Source: Hymenolepis diminuta (lineage: Eukaryota; Platyhelminthes; Cestoda; Cyclophyllidea; Hymenolepididae). Taken from it: 64,000 nt of DNA. Made by a program: the position numbers and the translations under genes. This document shows positions 49,888 to 62,597 of the stretch, one piece after another. The notes beneath the pieces were generated by a model, which had not been told where the DNA came from, ran no database searches, and saw only the letters and a list, made by a program, of their open reading frames with translations. The DNA lies in NCBI GenBank assembly GCA_900708905.1, contig CAADRB010000070.1, positions 289,748 through 353,747 of the forward strand, in the 5' to 3' direction. The first letter of the stretch is position 1. Each line of letters opens with the position of its first letter.

Positions 49888-50971
49888 GTAAGTCATGATC
49901 ACGACGGGATAATTTTTTCCTATTTTCGGACTTATTTGAAGAGGAAGTGGCTTTATGATTCCTTCTGAGTTGAGTTGCACTTCTCACCTTCTCAGTCAAG
50001 AAATGGAAGAATATGACCTACCTATTGGAGACATCCACTTCAATCTTTTCTTTAAAACTCAGTATTACCATACCCGAGCTGCAACAAGGTGTCTAAATTC
50101 GTGATCTCGAATTCTCTAACTAGGTTGAAAGATACGTTCAGTCCCCCGTCAGACTCTACGAAGAAGACCCTATTCCATGGAAAGCTGGAGAGGCAGGCCG
50201 GAGTTGTAATACTTGACTTCTTTATTGATTAGAAGGGAAAAAATGAAGAACGACGCTTCTTAGATCGTTAACGCATCAATTTTACAGAAAGTCTGCTTGG
50301 TGGTTGCATTTCATCACGTTGAGGAAGTGATTTTGGGAATGCTGTTTACCAAGTACAGTATGACATATGGTTGCCTATCGACTCAAGGTGAAAAAATATC
50401 TGATAGTTCATGCGAAGAAGAGATACAGTCTTGACAAATGCATAGGCATTTCATTCTTTCGATCACTGACTAACAAATAGACTACCTAAGTGCAAGAGGA
50501 CCTTACATTTCGAATTGTATTATATCGAGAAAATATGGACAGAGTATCTTTTATAGGCGACTTTTATATTTTTTTAAAATATGAAATAAAAGAGGATACA
50601 TAATTTTCTATCACAAATTGAGCGGTTCATTATCAAAAAATTTCAAAATTTTGGTTCTTAAGCATACCAACATTGAGATAGTTAAATCCACAATTTCACC
50701 AGTTATACTGGGGTCAGGAGATTCTTTCTAAATCTTTTGAGTTTGCTCGTCTGAAAAAAATGTATCAGATAGAAACAGACGACATAACCGATCAAAAGGT
50801 CAGTTCCACAAGGACGACCATCAGAGCGTTTGTTCCGGCTAGATCGAATCTGTCTCTACATTTTCATCAGTCATTAACTTTACAAACCTCCCGTACATAA
50901 ATGATGTACATAATTTTTTAAAACTCTTAACGAAAAATATAACTACAAGTTAGGAGGAATGTCTAGGAAGG
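49888..50971. other. Intergenic DNA, no gene recognised
   Basis: AT-rich sequence between the candidate exon and the mariner insertion; nothing else could be supported. Confidence 0.5.
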
Positions 50972-50973
50972 TA

Positions 50974-52261
50974 TCAGGTTGTAACAGGAGTTCTGTCCAT
51001 TTTTTAAATTTGAATTAAAGTGAAAATTTTATCAAAAATACACCTCTTTAGTGTCCAACATAGTCACCATTTTTATTAATTAATCCTCCCACCTTGCCAA
51101 AAGCTTTCCGATTACTTCTTCATAGAAGTTAGCCAATTTGGACTCAACAAGAAACTAGCTTCTTCATTTCCATCTCCTCTTGAAGTAAGCCTTTGTCCCA
51201 TTCAATGAAAGCTCCTTTGAGCTCCTGAAAAGATGAAAATGGGTTGATGAAAGATCGGGAGAATATGATGGGTTGTGCATGACTTTCCAGCACATTACTT
51301 CAACGAGATTTCTGATTCCTCTTAAAGTGTGGGGTCTGGCATTTTCATGGTGCAGAATCACTCCTTTTCGATTGACCGGAGGAGGCCGTTTTCCTTCTTT
51401 TAAACTGCTTTTAAACGAGTTAGCTGCTGACAGTAAACTTTAGATGTTGTTGGTTAATCGTCACCCATTAGTTCATAACAAACAACTCCCTTCCAATCCC
51501 ACTACACATACAAAAGAATTTGTTTCGGATGAGGTCACGGATTGTTTCGGTTGTGGAATTGGCTTTGAACCATTGTCTTTTGCGCTTAACGTTGTCCTAA
51601 AGGATCCGCTACCTCTCGTCACTGTCAGTTATGATTCGGTACCTGAAGTTCAGTTCACGGGAACTCAGTGAAACACAAGAGGTCACACGCTGTTACTTGT
51701 TGATTTCTGACAAATCGTGTNNNNNNNNGCCCATTTGCAAGCCCCTGAGACTTTCCCAGCCAAGTCTTTTCATTCCCTATAAATGGTCATATGGCGGCTT
51801 ACGTGAAAGGTTTTGCTCAGTTCTCTAGTGATGCAGGTTGGATTTTCAACAATGGCAACTTCCAATTGCTCAGAATTGAGTTTTTTGACCATCCTGCTCT
51901 CGGTTGGTCTTTCAGGCTGAAGTTGTCCTTTTTTAAACCGCCTACAGGAAACTACCTTCTGTAGGTCCTTTCATTCACAACACCATTTCCATAAGTGTCT
52001 TTGAGTGTTTATGTTGCTGAGGTTGCCATATTTCCTTGATGAAATCAAAACAGTAAAATATGCCTGATATGCTCCTTATTTGAAGTGTACATTAGGACTA
52101 GAAATAGGTTTTAATAACGGTAATTGTCACAAAATCTGGAAGAAGAAATAATATTTTATTAATTACCACAGATAAGTATACAACAATAACAAGTTAAACT
52201 GAAGTAATCGTGCCATGAACACATGACTCAAAAATTGGACAGAACTTCTGTTACAACCTGA
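50974..52261 (-). mobile_element. Inactive mariner-family DNA transposon
   Basis: A 1288-bp element, the usual mariner length, bounded by terminal inverted repeats of about 32 bp (50974-51005 and 52230-52261, starting TCAGGTTGTAACAG) with two mismatches and flanked by TA target duplications (50972-50973, 52262-52263). The transposase lies on the minus strand. An N-terminal DNA-binding part near 51860-52010 contains VNERT and an FSLKD motif and is broken by an in-frame TAG. The catalytic part at 51164-51361 has the ENARPH and YSPDL motifs of DD34D transposases. At the positions of the second and third catalytic Asp stand Glu (ENARPH) and His (THFHLF), so the enzyme is dead. Eight N (51721-51728) interrupt it. 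Confidence 0.93.
51721..51728. other. Assembly gap (8 N) inside the mariner element
   Basis: A short undetermined run within the transposase region. The true element length may differ slightly from 1288 bp. Confidence 0.99.
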
Positions 52262-52263
52262 TA

Positions 52264-55200
52264 TATACTGGTTCATTCCAAGCGGTACACTAACAAATAG
52301 AATATGCATTATTTAACAGTGTTAACTTTTTTAATCGTGCACTTTTCGAGTAAAGAATGCCATTAAAGTATTTTTCTCATCATAAAAGATCAACCTCAAC
52401 AAATGATAAATTTTAATCAGATACCTGATACAAAACATACAAATAGTAACCAAGATGAAAACGATGAATTTAAAACCATGTTAAGTGTCAAGATTAAGTG
52501 CGAAGGTAGGCACAGGAAAATATAAACGGTGCATCTAAATGGCGGAACTTATTTAATGTAGCTAAACGATACAGCCCACTTTTCAAAGCTTACCCAGTGA
52601 AATAGGTTCAATGCTCTTGTTGTGAAATCACACACTCACACAGTTATTGTAAAATAAATGTCATATATTTTATTAACAAAAATTCAAATTCTAACTACGT
52701 AGAGCTTGATTTTCCAGTGTAATTAATTTCATTTATGAACGTAGGCATCCATCCAAAAATACTATCACCGACAAGTTTCCGCTCATGTAAGTTATTCTCA
52801 GAGACGAAAACTAATTAATCAGTCACCCGGTTTCTCAGTTTTACCATTGAGAAATATGCTCTTCCTCTAATCATCTCGAATATTGCTCAATGCAGTGAGA
52901 TGAGCTGTTCTCAGCGCAAGTTTTTACGAAAGGTAAGTAAAATTAAGATAGAAATTTAATTAATGTGGGATTCTGGCGCTTGAAATGGATCTAATTCATC
53001 ACCTACAAGATTGTTTCCATATAACTTTTTGTCTTTTTGTTCATATGGTGTTTAGAATGATGCTCTGAATAATTTTCCTTTCTTTGGACTTCAAACAGCA
53101 TGAAGCTGTTCACCAACAATTAAATCCACTTCAGAGCCACTTAACTACTGGTCTCCTAGCACCCTCGGTTAAAAGTCAAAATCGAGAGTTAATGTGGCCA
53201 TTTGGTAGATACTAGACTGAGACAGTGCTTCCAGATTACGATTTTTCATGATTTCAACAAAAAGGATATATATAACACACTTGGATTCCTGGATTTAAGA
53301 CTGAATATAGACACCAAAGATAAGAAAAACGCTTTATCACTCCGATAGACCAACTTTATTATGACGAATAACGTATCAGACACTTAATATGACAAAGACA
53401 TTTACTAATCATTCTTCAAATGAGCTTCTGTCATAGAATGACGTATTATTTTTGACAGAATATTTTGTTAAACGATTTCTCTATCTTTGATGAATTTAGA
53501 GTACTATCTACTGCGAGTGCCTGCAATAGCCACCGGTTTAGACAGTGTCACTTTCACAGAGATGAGGAAAATTCAACACCTTAGATGAAATAAGGTCAGA
53601 TATAATATGTGGCATTATTGTAACAAGTATAGGAAACTTTAATATATCTGAAGTAGCCTTAGCCGCAACAATAAAGCTGCTTTAAGAGTCTGATCAAATT
53701 ATGCTTGGAAACTCCATTACAAAACTTGTGATTCTCTTAAGGATGACAGAATACAATGATCTTTCTTGATTGAGAAGACCATGAGTTAAATAGTAACACA
53801 CGTTTAGTGAACGATTTGAAATGTATGAAAGAGTAAGAAGTAGGAGAGGTAATTGGGAGGAAAGATGAGAAAGGGAGTTATGAGGTTGCGCATCATTATT
53901 CGTCGACGAGCAACCAATCAAAATCGTTAACCAGTAATTAGGGCGCAGAGGTATGAGTGTGCTTGTGAACAGTACATTGAGAGATCGAATAAGTGAGACC
54001 GAGGGACGTATAAGTCAATGTGCGCACTACATACTTTCCGTTTAAGAGAATTAATACTTTCAAAGGGTATGTGTCCTTTTCCTTATTATTGAAGCACAGG
54101 TTGCACAAGATTCTTTTAAACTTAATTTTTTAGGACGAATTCCCTATTTATGGATCTTATCGCCTGAAATGAAGTGTTAACAAGAAGATTTATGTTGATC
54201 CTTAATGCAATCATTCCAATTTATTCCAATTATACTGTTGTATTATCGAAGCCCATAATGGGACAAAAACAAGTTTACAAGTTACATGGCGGAAGAGCAA
54301 TTAAATCAGTGGTAAAGTTCAAAATGGATACAGGAAGAGGGGATAAAAATTTTGACACCAAGGTTAGAGTATTACAGTGGTTGGCATGCATGCCTGACAA
54401 GTCGGTGGTCATGAGACCAATGCTCACGTGTGCTATTCAGTAATCTGGTTAATTCTGGTCAAAAAGAGAGTCGGTAGAAAGTGATTTTCTCTTAAGCTCG
54501 GCTCTTGAACACCTTTCCGTAAAGCAAAGTTAAGCGTTGGTAAGGTTTCTCCTAATAGGCTTGGAAAGTGAAATAAAATCATTGTAATTAAACCTTCTTT
54601 AAGTAATAATATCATAATTTTAAATACATGCTTCGAGAAACAATAAGAAGTTTTAGACGACTTTCTGTTTACATAATTATGTTTACATAATTTAGCATTC
54701 TTTTTTTAGGATGTCATCTGTTTCCTGAACCCGAATTCATGCACTTAAACTTAGCTAAGTCACACCCAAGTCAGATCAACTTTGCTAAGTAAATAGTCCA
54801 ATTAAAGAATCTGAAACAACAATCACACTTTGTCACGTCTATAGTGAGAGTTTCGTCTACCTACTTCGTGCTAAACCATAATATATAAGAGTCTGTGGGC
54901 TCATTTATCAGCGATCATATCTACAGTTTAGTTGAATTTGTCATCTTTAGCTGAACAATAGCGCAAAAAATGCGCAAATACAACATTTTGGATGCAAACT
55001 CAATTAAGTTGGGAAGAGTCAAAATTTCTGTTCGGTATGTTGCTGTATTCGACTTTATCGGTGGCTATTTTCAATAGTATAATGGTTTATAGGAAAGATA
55101 AGGCTAATTTTTCAATACTTAACAAGTTAGAAGGTGACATTAACACAATTGATGTACTGTCGCTCTGGAAAAATCGGTAACTCCACTAAGTGTGTACATC

Positions 55201-56232
55201 CTTGTCTGTTATAGTTGCACCATTGATGCCTATCCTCCTGCTCAGTACCCATAAAAGTGGGTATGGGAAATGAATTGGAATCTTGGGTGGTAGCTAATTT
55301 TAACAAATGAATATTACTAAGTCAATCTGATCGGAATAGCTTAGAAAACATTATAGATAGTAAATAGGGATAAAAGTAAATCACGAAAATATCATTCTGG
55401 AAAGTAATGATACCCCTGGGGCTCAAGTTGTGATTTGCGCCCTTTTGTCCTTAATATCTTCAAGATGCTGTTGGTGAATGATTTTCAGGGTAATGATTTT
55501 CACGAGTGGTATTAGAGTTCTCTTGCAGTTTCATGGTTATGTGTTTCACAATACCAGAAGCAGGCTAATATCTGATATTGGGCGAGTTCAAAGAAGAGGA
55601 GATTGCACATCTTCCATCTATAAGGCAGGATTTAAAACTAACCAAAAATCGATTTTTGTAATTGGTGATTTCTCCTCTAATCCGCATTTATTAATTCTCC
55701 GAATATTTAGGGTACTGAATTTGCATAACCCTCGGCTTTCATTGAAATATTAACTTTTGCACTAAGCAAAATAGCAGCTTATCGTCAGTCTAGAAATATC
55801 AGATCAGATTTTCTAAATCTTACTCTGTCGTTATTCATTGATTCCCTAATAAGCGTCAAAGTCCAACTTTCACTTCTGCGAAAAACCTTGGATAATGGGC
55901 AATTTGAGAATGCCTACCCACCTTTCTAATACCACTTTATAGATCCTGAGGGAACTTTCGCTCTTTCGTAAAAATAATGATCGCTGGCAATTAGATTTAT
56001 GTGTTATTAGATAAGATAATAGATAATGGTAAAGAATAAATTGTTTTAAACCAGCTTTAATAAAAATGGTCATTACGATAAGGGCGTATACTTGGCAAAT
56101 TTGAAAGTCCATGAAAAATGACTAGGAAGAAGCTTAAAATGAAATCTTGTTTAAATTTTTCAAACTCCTTTTTCTAACCTAAGATCTCAACTATTACTGA
56201 CTTCCATTGGCTCTTTCACCCACTTAGTTTGC
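52264..56232. other. Intergenic DNA, no gene recognised
   Basis: AT-rich sequence with frames of 60-91 codons (for example 54174-54443 and 55478-55753, plus strand) that have ATG or near-ATG starts but no motif, splice partner or codon bias. No RNA genes or repeats shared with the rest of the window were seen. Confidence 0.5.
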
Positions 56233-56298
56233 ACCGATGGGCGTTAAACATGTGACCACCGGTTTTGCAAATAAGCACGCTAACCACCACGCCCCGGT
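56233..56298 (-). repeat. tRNA-like relic or tRNA-derived SINE head
   Basis: On the minus strand ACCGGGG and CCATCGGT can pair as an acceptor-like stem with one mismatch, GTGGTTAGCGTGC resembles a D-arm/A box, TTTGCAAA resembles an anticodon loop with GCA, and GTTTAACGCCC is a degraded B box (consensus GGTTCGANNCC). At 66 nt it is too short for a normal tRNA, and the anticodon stem pairs poorly. I therefore call a pseudogene or the head of a SINE. No second copy was found in the window. Confidence 0.35.
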
Positions 56299-57150
56299 AT
56301 TTGAATGTGGGTTCGTCATAGTTTGTATCAGGTGTGGCAAATGTTTCATCGTCCTCTAGAAAACGTCATGGGTGATTACGAACATTATTGTTATTAAAAC
56401 GTCAATCTTGGTGCTCATAAAAAAGTATTTGTGCCACTGTCTGACATTGAGTCTATGAAATTTTAAAGTAAAACTGTGGTACACATGAAGCATTCAATTA
56501 CAAGTGTGAGAGAAAAATGTTTCTAAAATTGAATGCAATGAAGAAATCATTTCATAATATTCAAAATTGGATGCGACAGTAGTTTTGTACTAAATACTGG
56601 GTAAACAGATAAACGCGTTAGATGAGGTGCAAAGTGTATGCCTTTGAATATTTGCCAAATAGATAAGAGTGCTTCAGTTCTCGGGTGTTGATTTCCATGA
56701 GAATTAAATTTTAATTTCATCATAACAAAGTTTGTGGGGGAACAAATCGGCATTGTAAATACTCATTGGTAAATTTTTGGAAAATCTCAGAAGTAAACTC
56801 TCCATTTTCCAAATTTTGCTTAGTTCCAGCACTGCATTTTACTCGCATATATAGATCTTGATATTAGCTCTATGGTAAAGTTTATTGTATTGCCTGGAAT
56901 ACTAACTTATGTATGGATTGTATTAATGTGAATTAGAAATGAAGCAATACTATAAAATTCGAAAATAATATTCTAACTGTTATTTTGATTTTTTTTATTT
57001 CGCGCTTTTAAAATGCTGAACCTAAATAAAGCCACTCACGCCCTGGAGCAAAGGTAGTGGGGAGATCACTAAACAGCATTTAAAAAATGTTTTTCTTTTC
57101 GAAAATCAAAAAAATAATCAAGAAAAACAAGCTTCGCCCTTGTTTTTTAG
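56299..57150. other. Intergenic DNA, no gene recognised
   Basis: AT-rich sequence. At its end AAAAACAAG (57123-57131) and CTTGTTTTT (57139-57147) form a perfect 9-bp hairpin with a T-run immediately before family B copy 3. Confidence 0.5.
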
Positions 57151-57445
57151 CGAAGATCACACAAATAAGCTCTTAGATAAACCTTAGAGATCCTCTTAGA
57201 AGTCCAACCAGCTGCAGATAAGTAAATTAGCCTCTAGCAGAGTCCTCTAGTATACATTTCTCCTCAAAATTAACTAGGCTATGTCCAAAGTAGCGAGGAA
57301 ACAGAAGGTATCGTGCAGAGAGAATTTACTGAAAAGTGCTACTCTGCACGAATATTGATCGCTGATTGGCTTGAAGACCCTTGCAAGCACGCCCGCGCTT
57401 GCACGATACACGTTCGGTAGTATGACTGAACAATGAGACCACAAT
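57151..57445 (+). repeat. Dispersed repeat family B, copy 3
   Basis: Nearly identical to copy 1 over about 200 bases (CCTCTAGCAGAGTCCTCTAG; AGGTATCGTGCAGAGAG; ACTGAAAAGTGCTACTCTG). It then continues with CGCTGATTGGCTTGAAG and a GC-richer tail (CACGCCCGCGCTTGCACG) that corresponds to copy 2 rather than copy 1. Same orientation as the other copies. Confidence 0.8.
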
Positions 57446-58212
57446 CACAAATTGAACTCTACATTAATTGTAGCTTTTTAGGATGAAATTAATAACATTT
57501 TACTCCCTCTCCTATTATTATATTTAAAGTAAAGTAAAAGATAACTATCCATTAATGTATCTTAATAAATAAAGCATTAAAGTCAGTAATGTATAAAGGA
57601 AAGAAACATAATCGATAGTTAATGATGTTTGACAACGGATGATTACTTGAAGCCCGAATTTTATTAAATGAAAAAAAGTTGAGTGATAATCCATTGATAA
57701 ATTATGGATTTTCCCTCTATTAAAACCACTTTATTCACTCAATGTCAATTTACAGTTGATCTCCACTGAAACTTCTAGAAGTGAGCAACCAGAAGTTCTT
57801 TTAATAGCAACTCAAGGAAAGCCTTATTGCGATAAATACAAAAGTAAGGAAAATAAATGAACAAAATCAGATTGTGTCAGCATACTTTAATGAACATATA
57901 CTTTCTTATCAATTGGTCCAAATGCTTTCATATTACCTATAAGGATATGTGATCTTCGCACAAAGTGATAGATATTACTCGGGGTCGCATTCATTCTCCT
58001 ATGACCAGTTCTGTCTAGGCGTCTTCAATTGGAGAGTGTTTGGTGAAAGTCATTCCCACTGCCAAGAGTTCAACTTGCTTAAATCCCATAATAACATAGA
58101 TCCCTTGTAGATAAAGGTAACTATTCAGGCCAAAGAGCTCCAGATCGTGAAATAATCATTCGCCTGTCGAGCACTAGATTTCAAGGACTGTATTCGCATG
58201 AAGTTACCTCGA
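57446..58212. other. Intergenic DNA, no gene recognised
   Basis: AT-rich sequence without features. Confidence 0.5.
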
Positions 58213-58275
58213 TTTTTTATTAGAAAAGACTATTTTTATGAAAATGAGCAATGATGAAGAGTTTTCTTCACAGAT

Positions 58276-58491
58276 TCAGGCGAAAATAGAACGCTGTAGA
58301 TAAAAATAACATTTAGTCGATAATTTCGACAGGTTTACTACTAACGACTTAGACTGTAAGGTTGAAGTGCCTTCATAATCCTCAACTAGGAGACCGCCAT
58401 ATTCTTTCATTTCCTCTTCAAGTATTTTAGCGGTTATGTTGAGGAAAGCTGGATTTAGATATTCATCTCCACTCGCAACAAGTTCAAACAT
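58276..58491 (-). CDS. Possible small gene of unknown function
   Basis: A minus-strand frame of 71 codons starts at an ATG in a fair context (GGGGAAAATG). Its N-terminal half is rich in acidic residues, with a likely amphipathic helix (ITAKILEEEMKEYGG). A stop codon sits four codons upstream, so the ATG is a real candidate start. A poly(A) signal AATAAA lies shortly after the frame on the same strand (about 58218). An intron is possible: GTAGTAAACC...TTTTTATCTACAG would remove about 45-50 nt and shorten the C terminus to RSIFA. A short 19-codon frame starts at 58560 just upstream. No family is recognised. Confidence 0.3.
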   Translation of the reverse strand: MFELVASGDEYLNPAFLNITAKILEEEMKEYGGLLVEDYEGTSTLQSKSLVVNLSKLSTKCYFYLQRSIFA

Positions 58492-58560
58492 TTTCCCCGC
58501 TCATTTGAATTTGTTATCCTTTTGAGTTTGAGATAAGCCGAGAGAGAACGTCAAAGCCAT

Positions 58561-61500
58561 TTTCAACCCCTCCAAATAATCGGTATTTTCATTCACAATA
58601 CTACCGGAGATTTTTTGGATACTTCAATGTCGTTAATCGAAGGTTTATTGGGAAGACACAATCTTTGAAGAATTGCAACACCGAAATCTATCACCTCTTA
58701 TTGGTCTCTAATAGTTTGTTAATGATACTTTACTAACTATAAATCGTCCTAAGATATGAATTGAAGAAGAGCTCAATGAGCAAATGTCGAACTTATATTA
58801 AGTGCTGATCTGAGAGATCGACACAACGAATTCACATTTCGGCGGTTGTTTCCATGGTTACTGATAAGGTGAGGAATTTGAACAGTTGGTTCATCCATGT
58901 TACATAATGTTTAATCACTTAATCCAATTCATCCTTTTAAAAATTAGTTTCTTAGTCAGAAAGAATGTTTTGGTATTTGTTTAAGCATTTTGAAAAAATG
59001 ACGAGCATCATATTACGATCAGAACTAAATTTATGAGCGAACTATGTCTTTTCACTTAGCAAATAATGAATCATGTTGGTGTTAAAGTGTATATATTTGG
59101 CTCGATCGAAATTTAGTTTAAATAGAAATAATATATAACTTTCTTATTTGAAAATTCGGCATCCCACACAGTTAGATTTTCGTCATGATGAAAGCATATA
59201 AACGCAAGAAATACTTACCTCTTTTCTCTAGTTGCCGAAAATAGAAGAACCAAAATCTCGTTGCTAACTGTCCCATTAGCCTCCCCGCTTTTCAGACATA
59301 ATAAAATTAAATGTTGAGTAGTTTGTATCTTTGTATTTTTCCAGAGAGAGAGCAGGTTCTATATAGCAATGAATTGTTGAGCCAATGTGAAAGCTTAAAG
59401 ATGTGAACTGTCTGTTGATTTGTAAAAGCTTATAAAAACGTTCGTCGGGTATTTTTGGACACCAGAGGTCGATTGACACTAATTTGTTTATGAAAACGTA
59501 TTTATGGTTTAATGAGAGGAAGTTAAGAAATGCAGGTAATGTATCGATGTATATGGTATCTAATCACATTTACACAAATAAGCTAAGTTTGTTTCAGAGG
59601 AAATTTGAATTAAAGTACCTCCAAGAAACTATCTTATGACGACAAAATGTTCAAGAACGAGCTAAACTGTTGGCACATTTTGAGGTACACAGATGGTGGT
59701 GGATCATAAAAGATATTCATTCTCATATCAATACGAAGATCAATTGTCTTGCGTAACACGACATTGCAGGCTTTATTTTCCACGATCACTTGATCAATCA
59801 GCTTAAACAGCGAACTTATACTTCAGAAGAAATGTGATCATTCTAATCGGTTTTGCTAGGTTCAGGTCCAAGACCGTGCCAAACCAGACTGTGATTCTGT
59901 TTCAAACGTGATTAATTAGTGCCAAACACCAAATCAGGGATTTCGAGATGGGATTGAATGTGAATAGTGATTCATATAATGTTGTAAACTCACATAAATT
60001 AGCAATTATCTTTCAACCTAAAAGGATCATTTGTTTTCAAATATACATCCTCAACAATGGTTTTATTTTAATTAAGTTGGGTCATTTAATCATTACATTT
60101 ATTTTGCTCAGATCTAAATGACTGTTATTTAATCTTAGAAATTCAAAGCCTGTAGTGTTATTTGTTCTAGCAAACCCTCGCTTATTGGCCTATATCTCAC
60201 CTCATTTCTCACTGATTAATTTGATAGGTGACATTTTGTACGCGAAGACTGAAAAGCGAATGAGACCTTGCTCATTGAATTAACACTAATAGTAATCACG
60301 TTCCGCTGTAGAAGTCAGTTGATTTCTTTATTACAAAATTAATCCATAATAATCCCCAGTAATTTGGTGGAAAATCTTCAATAGAGGGATAGTTCTACGA
60401 TGATCATGATATATTTGCTTCTACCTTCACTGATAATTGTGAAAATTTTAAAATGTGTCGAGTTGATGTTTGGCTTAAATGGTATTGCGGGTTACAGCTT
60501 CTTTCGTTATCTCATCTATGTTAATCTGCGATTTTTACTTGAATGCAGAAAGCACTGAAGTTTGCGAATCTTCATTATGCATGTATGTACGATTCACTTT
60601 ATAATTTCTCAACATTTCAAATTTCGATTATTATAATTTGATTCCTCGATATGTGGTGAGTTGATCCTTGCAAAAATTCAGAGTTTGTTTTCCAGTTAAT
60701 TTAATTAAATTAATGCGATGACACTTGGATTTATTTTATTCTCTGATCGTCATAGGAAGATAGAGGAGATTGGAAAAGATATTCTAACCTCGAAGATCTC
60801 GCCGGAGTTTCTTATTATGCGTAGACTCTGATGGAATACTCTTCACACACTGTCATAAAACTTAATAATGTCCACGATTAAATAAGAGTCTCTGCTCACT
60901 GTTTATAGTTTTTAATGTTCTAGAATTATTGACCTAAGGCCAGCAAAGTTAGTTAAGGTCATCGATGAATTACTCCTGACATTCTATAACCGCATGCTAT
61001 TATGTTGCAGGTTCGCTTTAAGATATATCCCAAGTGCATAATAAGTAATATACAATCGTCGTACTTTGATCCATTTACTTAGACTTCCTGCAATTGTCTT
61101 AATCAATTAATTTGATGAAATTAACCTCACAGTCTTTCATGAGGACCTTCACCTGTCATTTAAATACGTCTAAGTTGCAGCACATTATGTCATTCCTCAC
61201 AGCGAAGGCCAGTGGGGAAGACAAGATGACGTTATTTTCCTCTAACATTGAATTGGCTCTTTGGAAATCATTTATTAGAAGCTAAATTTTACTACATTTG
61301 CTAATTTTTTGATAAATTTGTAACGCGTGCTCAAATGAATTATATTTTCCGGGAACCTATTGATGGTAAAATCGATTTCACAATAATGTTAAGGAGCACC
61401 TCGTGCATATTTTAGACGTGAGGCTTACAATCATACTTTATGTCGATAAGCACTTAACAAATTGAAAGTATTATTATCATTTTTATTATCCAATTCAAAA

Positions 61501-62326
61501 ATTTCCGCCTCTTTAATTGTGGAAGAAATCCATTAAGAGTATTTCAACCAATACTGAGGGAGAGAGGGTTAAAAAGATGTTGACAGCGACGTGACGGTTC
61601 AAGGAGTCCTAGTTTATCTGATTTTCAGCTTCAGGTTTTGCAATATTTATAAAATGGCAGATCATGTTCCTAAATTCATATGTTATAATTAATCACCTGA
61701 ATTGCAACAAATACCCGCCTACCGTTTTCGGTGCTTATTGACTGGTTTTTTTGTCATGGTCTGCGGTCTTGTCGTTTCAATTTATTTTTCTTCCATCGGA
61801 TGAAAAGGCAAAATGATCCTGTTCAACAGATTGCATCTCCAACATAGTAGACGTGCGATAGATTAAACTTTAACCAAGCAGAGCTCCTTAAGCTGTGGTC
61901 CCTTAAGGTAAGTCAACGCATGTTATAGGCTTAAAGGAAAGCCATTTCATATTTGCTGGTAATTCCCCACCACAAGTAAATATTGTACAGGTTTTTTCAC
62001 AGTGTTACTGGTACAAATAATTAATAATAATATTATTATTGCCATTAATACTATCCTTATAGCATTATTATATCAATACAAAACATATATACACATATAT
62101 ATTTTTTCCCTTTTTCTCAGAGAAACTCAGAGAATCGTATTACCGAATAATTAACTAAAGTGGCTAATCTTGGCTCATAAAATAAGCTGAACAATGTCAG
62201 TATTTTTTACACAAATACTCTTGAAAATCCACTGGATTAATGTGAAATCGTTTTTTTATTTCTTCAAGCTCAGAGGATGGTTAGCACCTGGTCTTTGCTG
62301 GACTTTACAACTCATAGAATTGGAAA
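58561..62326. other. Intergenic DNA, no gene recognised
   Basis: AT-rich sequence with simple TATATA-like and AATAATAATATTATTATT stretches near 62020-62100. Minus-strand frame 59276-59479 has no motif. No repeats shared with the rest of the window were seen. Confidence 0.5.
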
Positions 62327-62596
62327 ATGGTTATCTTAATTGCTGTTATATTGTCAAATCTCAGTTTATGCGACGCAAACGTCTTGAAAACGTGGATGGG
62401 GGAGTGCTGCATACGTCAGAGCAAATTTCGCACAATTTTACTTAATAATACGTCTGATGTAAAAATAAATTTAAAAAATATAAATCCACCAATTAGAATT
62501 CATTTAATGTGCCGCATTTTCTACATATGTTATTTTTTGAGCTCTATTGGAGAGATTTCATATAACCACCAAACGCACCTTTCAGAGCGACACTGA
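62327..62596 (+). other. 89-codon open frame with signal-peptide-like start, directly upstream of the next gene
   Basis: Starts at ATG in a good context (GAAAATGG). The first 17 residues look like a signal peptide (VILIAVILSNLSLC then DA), followed by a pair of Cys (GECCI). The second half is AT-driven, with many Asn, Ile and Lys, and may not be coding. The stop TGA (62594-62596) ends one base before the ATG of the following gene (62598). It could be a chance frame, a uORF in the leader or a small secreted protein; I cannot decide. Confidence 0.25.
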
Positions 62597-62597
62597 G

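Noticed and set aside
51444..51828. Two plus-strand frames of 65-75 codons
   Set aside because: They are antisense to the decayed mariner transposase.
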